DNA from: Oryzias latipes
Lineage: Eukaryota > Chordata > Actinopteri > Beloniformes > Adrianichthyidae
Assembly (NCBI RefSeq): GCF_002234675.1
Contig: NC_019876.2
Span: 28,657,196-28,721,195, forward strand
Reading direction: 5' to 3'
Length of the DNA: 64,000 bases
The notes under the pieces are model-generated. The model was given only the letters and a program-made list of their open reading frames with translations, had not been told where the DNA came from and searched no databases. Each line of letters begins with the position of its first letter. Positions within the stretch are counted from its first letter, which is position 1. This document shows positions 59,938 to 64,000 of the stretch, one piece after another. Position numbers and translations under genes: made by a program.

Positions 59938-62900
59938 CGTAGCACAAGTGCTGAAGAGACACAGTCTTGTCAATGTGTGTTATCAGAGAAAGAGTCTTGC
60001 AACTGTAAAGAAAATGCACAGACACAGCAATTGAAGAAAAAAGAGGCTTCTGCATTGATTGCACACATTAAAGCTGCTCTCTCAGCTGATGGGCCAACTT
60101 ATGACAATGTTGAAGATTTGTTTGGATCTGTTGGGTTAAACCAAAGCACATTTGAAACTGCATATAACTGTTGTGCTCGGAAAACCCATGTTGTGCTGAA
60201 ACGTCAGATCAATGAAGTTTGGATTAATCAATATAGCAAGCCACTGTTAAAATGCTGGAATGCTAATATGGATATACAGTTTGTTGTCGACGCATACGCA
60301 TGTGTTGTGTACATCATTTCTTACATCTCTAAATCAGAGAAGGAAATGGGTTTATTATTGCAGTGTGCACAAAAGGAAGCAAGCAGGGATGGAAATGTTT
60401 CTGCCAAAGAAAGTCTAAAAACATTAGGCAGTACATATTTGCACAACAGAGATGTATCTGCTCAAGAAAGTGTTTATAGACTGACAAATGCACATTTGAA
60501 AGAGTGCTCTCGGAAAGTTGTGTTTCTTCCTGTTGGTGAAAATACTGTTAAAATGAGTTTGCCGTTAAAAGTACTTAAAGAAAAAGCATCGAAGCATTCT
60601 GTTAGTACAGATGATATGTGGATGACAAGCATTGTGGATAGATATAAGAACAGACCTAAGAGTGATGATTTTCCTTCAATGTGTTTAGCAGTATTTGCTT
60701 CCGAATTTCGTGTGTTGTCAAAAAATGAAAGTGCTGCTAAGCGAATAAAGTTGAACAACAACACTGGATATGTTGTGAAAAGAACCCGCACACTACCTGC
60801 TGTTGTACGTTACGTTAAGTTCTCTGAAACAAAACAGCCTGAACTGTTTTATCAAAGCAATCTGCAGTTGTTTTTGCCATACTACAGCAATAGCCAGCTG
60901 AAACCTCAAGGTTTTGAAACGTATCAAGACTTTTTTCATAAGGGCACGATAAGACTTGGTAATTCAGGTCTGCAGTTGGTAAAGTCCGTGGTAACATTAA
61001 ACAGAAGTAAATTTGAAATTGATGGTGATAAATTGGTTAATGCTCAGCAAGGGATAGATAATGCTGGTGTAGTTGAAGATGCCTGGTGTGAATTATGCCC
61101 TGAGCAAGAATTGGAAAGACTTGAGTGTCAAGAGTTGTTGCAGAACCAAAAAAGTGTCGATGATGAACAGGAATTTGATATTCCTGATTTAAGAGTTTCT
61201 GCTCAACATAGCCATTTCTTTCAACTGAATAACACAAAAATGCCTCGTAGTGATGGCTTGGCTTTAATTCGCTCTTTAAATGAAATTCAGATGGATATTT
61301 TTTACCAAGTGAGAAAATGGTGTGTGGAAAAGGTTTTGGGAAAAAAGCCAGAACCATTCCACCTGTTCATAACAGGAGGTGCAGGGACTGGTAAAACTCA
61401 CCTAATTAAAGCAATACAATATGAATCAAATAGACTATTGTCTCCTCTTTGTCGTCATGTAGATGACATCTGTGTTTTGTTGACGGCTCCCACAGGAATT
61501 GCTGCGTTTAATGTACAAGCAAGTACTATACACAACACTTTTTGTATTGGTAAAGATGTCCGCTTACCTTACACACCACTGGGTGAGGAAAAATTAAATT
61601 CTTTACGTGCCATTTACAGCAGTTTACAGATTTTGATAATTGATGAAATATCCATGGTAGATCATAATTTATTAGCATATATTCATGGGCGTCTGAGGCA
61701 AATAAAGCAAACTGGTAACTCTGCATTGTTTGGAAATGTTTGTATTATTGCAGTTGGGGATTTCTTTCAATTACCTCCAGTGAGAGGAAAACCATTGTAT
61801 GTAGAAAATGTGGGTATGGATCTTTGGTGTGGTGTGTTTGAAATTGTTTGCCTAGAAACCATTGTACGCCAAAAAGATCAGGAATTTGCCAAATTACTCG
61901 GCAGAGTTAGGACACGATGCAAAGGTACTGAAATGTTAAAAAGTGATATCCAACAATTGAAGTCACGTGAAACGGGAGAAGGCAGCTCTGCTTTACATAT
62001 TTTCCCAACTAATGGTCAAGTAAATCAACATAATTTAACCCATCTACATTCATCCTGTCCAGAGTATGTAACTATTAAAGCTCAAGATTATGTAAATTGT
62101 AAGGAAACAGGTAGACAAGTGTTACTAAGTGGTAATCATTCAAATGCTAACAATACTTGTCTAGCAGAAAGACTTCTTTTGGGGAAGAATGCACGTGTCA
62201 TGCTCTGTAAAAATGTTGATGTGGCAGATGGTCTTGTCAATGGTGCATGTGGAATTGTGACTGATATTGTCTATAGAAACTCTGACTTTCCACGAATTGT
62301 TTTTGTGAATTTTGATAATAAAGACATTGGAAAACAACGGAAGAAACAGTATGAAAATCATCCAGGGCTTGTCTCAGGTTCTGTAGCCATTGTTCCAGAA
62401 GAGGAACGAGTCACAGGAAGAGGTGGTCTGAGACGTCAGTTTCCTCTAAAACTTGCTTGGGCTTGTACTGTTCATAAAGTTCAGGGTCTTACCATTGATA
62501 ATGTTGTTGTGTCTTTGAAAAAAACTTTTGCTCCTGGGCAGGCTTATGTTGCATTAAGCCGCGTAACAAGTTTGTCTGGTTTAATTATTCAAGATTTTAA
62601 GGAACAGGCCATTTACTGTAACAAAACAGTTTCTGAATATGTGGCAAACATGCCTCAATATCTGATAAATAAAGAAAATCTCACTTCTAGTTCATGTGAA
62701 TTCAGCATTTTCCTCATGAATGTGCAAAATTTACAGTGGCATGTAAAGGACTTAGCTTTGTGCACAAAACAGTTACATGTTAACTGCATAGCTGTAACTG
62801 AAACATGGCTTCCAAATGCACCTTTAACTGATGCATTGAACATCAGTGGGTATAATTTTTATAGTATGCCACGCTCACTGTCTTATAGTGGAGTAGATCC

Positions 62901-63372
62901 TAGACTGAATGTGATTAAAGGCTTAAAACATGGTGGTGTTGGAATGTACACCGTTGAAAATATCCTGTTTGAACATGTAGAGATACAAAATGTAGATATT
63001 GAATGTTTAGTGCACAGATTTATTACATCAAACATAGTCGTGGCAGTTCTGTATCGTCCACCATCATATGCCATTTCATTATTTAGAGAGAACCTTAAGA
63101 AATTAGTTGATCTTTTGGAGCCCCTGGGTGATACCATTGCTATAATGGGTGATTTTAATGAAAACTTAGTAAACTCTAAGACAATAACTGATTTCATGGC
63201 ACATAAAGGTTTCATTCAACTGGTTTCTGAAAACACAACGTTAAAAAATACGATAATCGATCATGTGTACTTAAAAACAACAAACTATAAAGTCGAATGT
63301 ACAGTTGTACAAACATACTTTAGTGATCATGATGGGGTTCTTTGTCGTTTTACACATGTAAGTGACTGTTGA
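59938..63372 (+). CDS. Helitron (Helentron-type) Rep/PIF1 helicase-endonuclease, 5'-truncated
   Basis: This is an open frame of about 1,145 codons of a rolling-circle transposon protein. The block INQYSKPLLKCWNANMDIQ followed by YIISYISK (Tyr codons at 60310 and 60322) is the Rep two-tyrosine region. A complete PIF1-type helicase follows: Walker A GGAGTGKT at 61375-61398, TAPTGIAA, Walker B DEIS at 61642, GDFFQLPP, and YVALSRV at 62545-62565. The C-terminus is an APE-like endonuclease, with AVTETW at 62791, MGDFN at 63145 and SDHD at 63322, the feature that separates Helentrons from plain Helitrons. The N-terminal Rep part with the HUH motif is missing. The frame stays open upstream to 59491 only by chance, through antisense LINE sequence. 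A 3.4 kb ORF with no stop suggests recent insertion or selection. It is a mobile element, unrelated to kirrel1. Confidence 0.93.
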   Translation, partial: RSTSAEETQSCQCVLSEKESCNCKENAQTQQLKKKEASALIAHIKAALSADGPTYDNVEDLFGSVGLNQSTFETAYNCCARKTHVVLKRQINEVWINQYSKPLLKCWNANMDIQFVVDAYACVVYIISYISKSEKEMGLLLQCAQKEASRDGNVSAKESLKTLGSTYLHNRDVSAQESVYRLTNAHLKECSRKVVFLPVGENTVKMSLPLKVLKEKASKHSVSTDDMWMTSIVDRYKNRPKSDDFPSMCLAVFASEFRVLSKNESAAKRIKLNNNTGYVVKRTRTLPAVVRYVKFSETKQPELFYQSNLQLFLPYYSNSQLKPQGFETYQDFFHKGTIRLGNSGLQLVKSVVTLNRSKFEIDGDKLVNAQQGIDNAGVVEDAWCELCPEQELERLECQELLQNQKSVDDEQEFDIPDLRVSAQHSHFFQLNNTKMPRSDGLALIRSLNEIQMDIFYQVRKWCVEKVLGKKPEPFHLFITGGAGTGKTHLIKAIQYESNRLLSPLCRHVDDICVLLTAPTGIAAFNVQASTIHNTFCIGKDVRLPYTPLGEEKLNSLRAIYSSLQILIIDEISMVDHNLLAYIHGRLRQIKQTGNSALFGNVCIIAVGDFFQLPPVRGKPLYVENVGMDLWCGVFEIVCLETIVRQKDQEFAKLLGRVRTRCKGTEMLKSDIQQLKSRETGEGSSALHIFPTNGQVNQHNLTHLHSSCPEYVTIKAQDYVNCKETGRQVLLSGNHSNANNTCLAERLLLGKNARVMLCKNVDVADGLVNGACGIVTDIVYRNSDFPRIVFVNFDNKDIGKQRKKQYENHPGLVSGSVAIVPEEERVTGRGGLRRQFPLKLAWACTVHKVQGLTIDNVVVSLKKTFAPGQAYVALSRVTSLSGLIIQDFKEQAIYCNKTVSEYVANMPQYLINKENLTSSSCEFSIFLMNVQNLQWHVKDLALCTKQLHVNCIAVTETWLPNAPLTDALNISGYNFYSMPRSLSYSGVDPRLNVIKGLKHGGVGMYTVENILFEHVEIQNVDIECLVHRFITSNIVVAVLYRPPSYAISLFRENLKKLVDLLEPLGDTIAIMGDFNENLVNSKTITDFMAHKGFIQLVSENTTLKNTIIDHVYLKTTNYKVECTVVQTYFSDHDGVLCRFTHVSDC

Positions 63373-63373
63373 T

Positions 63374-63559
63374 GATTGTGGCAAAGGAGAAAGGGAGAGA
63401 TGGCGACATCTTTATCTCTGTTAAGTCACAAACGTCTGACTTAAATTAAAACGTCAAATGTTTAACCAAATACATGCTGGTGTCAGTTGTTGTGGCGAAG
63501 GAGACGGGGAGAGATGGTGACATCTTTATCTCTGTTAAGTCACAATCCTCTGACTTTAT
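63374..63559 (+). repeat. Direct repeat downstream of Helitron ORF
   Basis: About 70 bp at 63376-63443 recurs at 63490-63559 with few mismatches. The shared core is CATCTTTATCTCTGTTAAGT. It starts within a few bases of the stop codon and may be part of the Helentron 3' non-coding structure. Confidence 0.85.
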
Positions 63560-64000
63560 GGAAATATGGTTTCTTTTCCTGCATCATGAATACATATAAG
63601 GCATTACAAATTTACATTTTTTTCTGTAGTTAGCAATTGAGTAAAGAATCAAAATCCTTTTTTTGCATATTTCTAAATTTCAAACCATCTGATTTACAAA
63701 CATATTCCAAGTACTCAAAAAGTACTTCAGAAAGTAATTGAAATTTATGTATCTATTGCATTCCTATGGCCTAGTTATTCATGATGCAGGTTTTGCTTTC
63801 CTTGCCATGTGACTTCAAAAAAGCAAAAGACATTGGTAATGGTACTCCCAGTTACTGGGATGGGGTTCGATTCCCTACAATGTCCATGTTCTGAGGTCAC
63901 ATAAACATTTTTTTAATGTCAGTGCATAAATGTCTTCATGAATTAACTTTTTTAATCAGAGAAATTTCTATAAATCTCGCCATAGGAGAATCCCCACAGC
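63560..64000. other. Right edge: A/T-rich, no gene; one tRNA-like B box
   Basis: I see no coding sequence. A small inverted repeat AAGTACT-caaaa-AGTACTT lies near 63710-63728. GGTTCGATTCC near 63868 matches a pol III B box with a T-arm-like fold, but the acceptor and D arms are not recognisable, so I do not call a tRNA. Confidence 0.5.

Noticed and set aside
63835..63900. A tRNA gene
   Set aside because: Only a B box and a T-arm-like fold are seen; acceptor and D arms do not form. At best a tRNA-derived remnant.

Overview
The window is teleost fish nuclear DNA. It holds intron-rich vertebrate genes with canonical splice sites, CpG-poor intronic DNA full of hAT, Tc1, Helitron and LINE fragments, and many long G/C homopolymers. 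Three host genes were assembled exon by exon, with reading phase carried across every junction. All three lie on the minus strand, so the biological order runs from right to left.

Layout. (1) kirrel1 (Neph1, 819 codons, 15 exons) runs from its ATG at 58236 to its stop at 20027. A 20.4 kb first intron is followed by two exons for each of five Ig domains, a transmembrane exon and a long cytoplasmic tail ending in the PDZ ligand THV. (2) ndufs2 (mitochondrial complex I 49 kDa subunit, 466 codons, 14 exons) runs from 16493 to 6863. Its promoter region carries a palindromic CRE and an Ets-type site. (3) fcer1g (Fc receptor common gamma chain, 92 codons, 5 exons) runs from 6433 to 1445, only about 430 bp downstream of ndufs2. 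The ndufs2-fcer1g neighbourhood matches human 1q23, so this is conserved microsynteny. The three genes have unrelated jobs: slit-diaphragm/cell adhesion, respiration, and ITAM signalling.

Mobile DNA. At the right edge (about 59.94-63.37 kb, plus strand) is a long open Helitron ORF. It has a Rep two-tyrosine motif, a complete PIF1-type helicase and a C-terminal APE-like endonuclease (Helentron architecture). Its 5' part, including any HUH motif, is replaced by an antisense, 5'-truncated LINE. Elsewhere there are two hAT MITEs with 8-bp target duplications, a TTAA-flanked piggyBac-like palindromic MITE, a decayed Tc1 transposase, a LINE RT remnant, three Helitron-type 3' ends (hairpin, 6 nt, CTAG), and a 1.5 kb TIR element in ndufs2 that contains an AT-rich minisatellite. 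A perfect 46-bp-arm palindrome lies in fcer1g intron 1.

Features of most interest: three introns with the non-canonical donor GCGAGT among 31 host introns; a NAGNAG acceptor in kirrel1; the Helitron/LINE composite; the 46-bp palindrome; and a 313-codon ORF of unknown nature in kirrel1 intron 2. I found no CRISPR array, no operon and no convincing functional tRNA or rRNA gene. Element names come from structure and remembered family features; no database search was possible.
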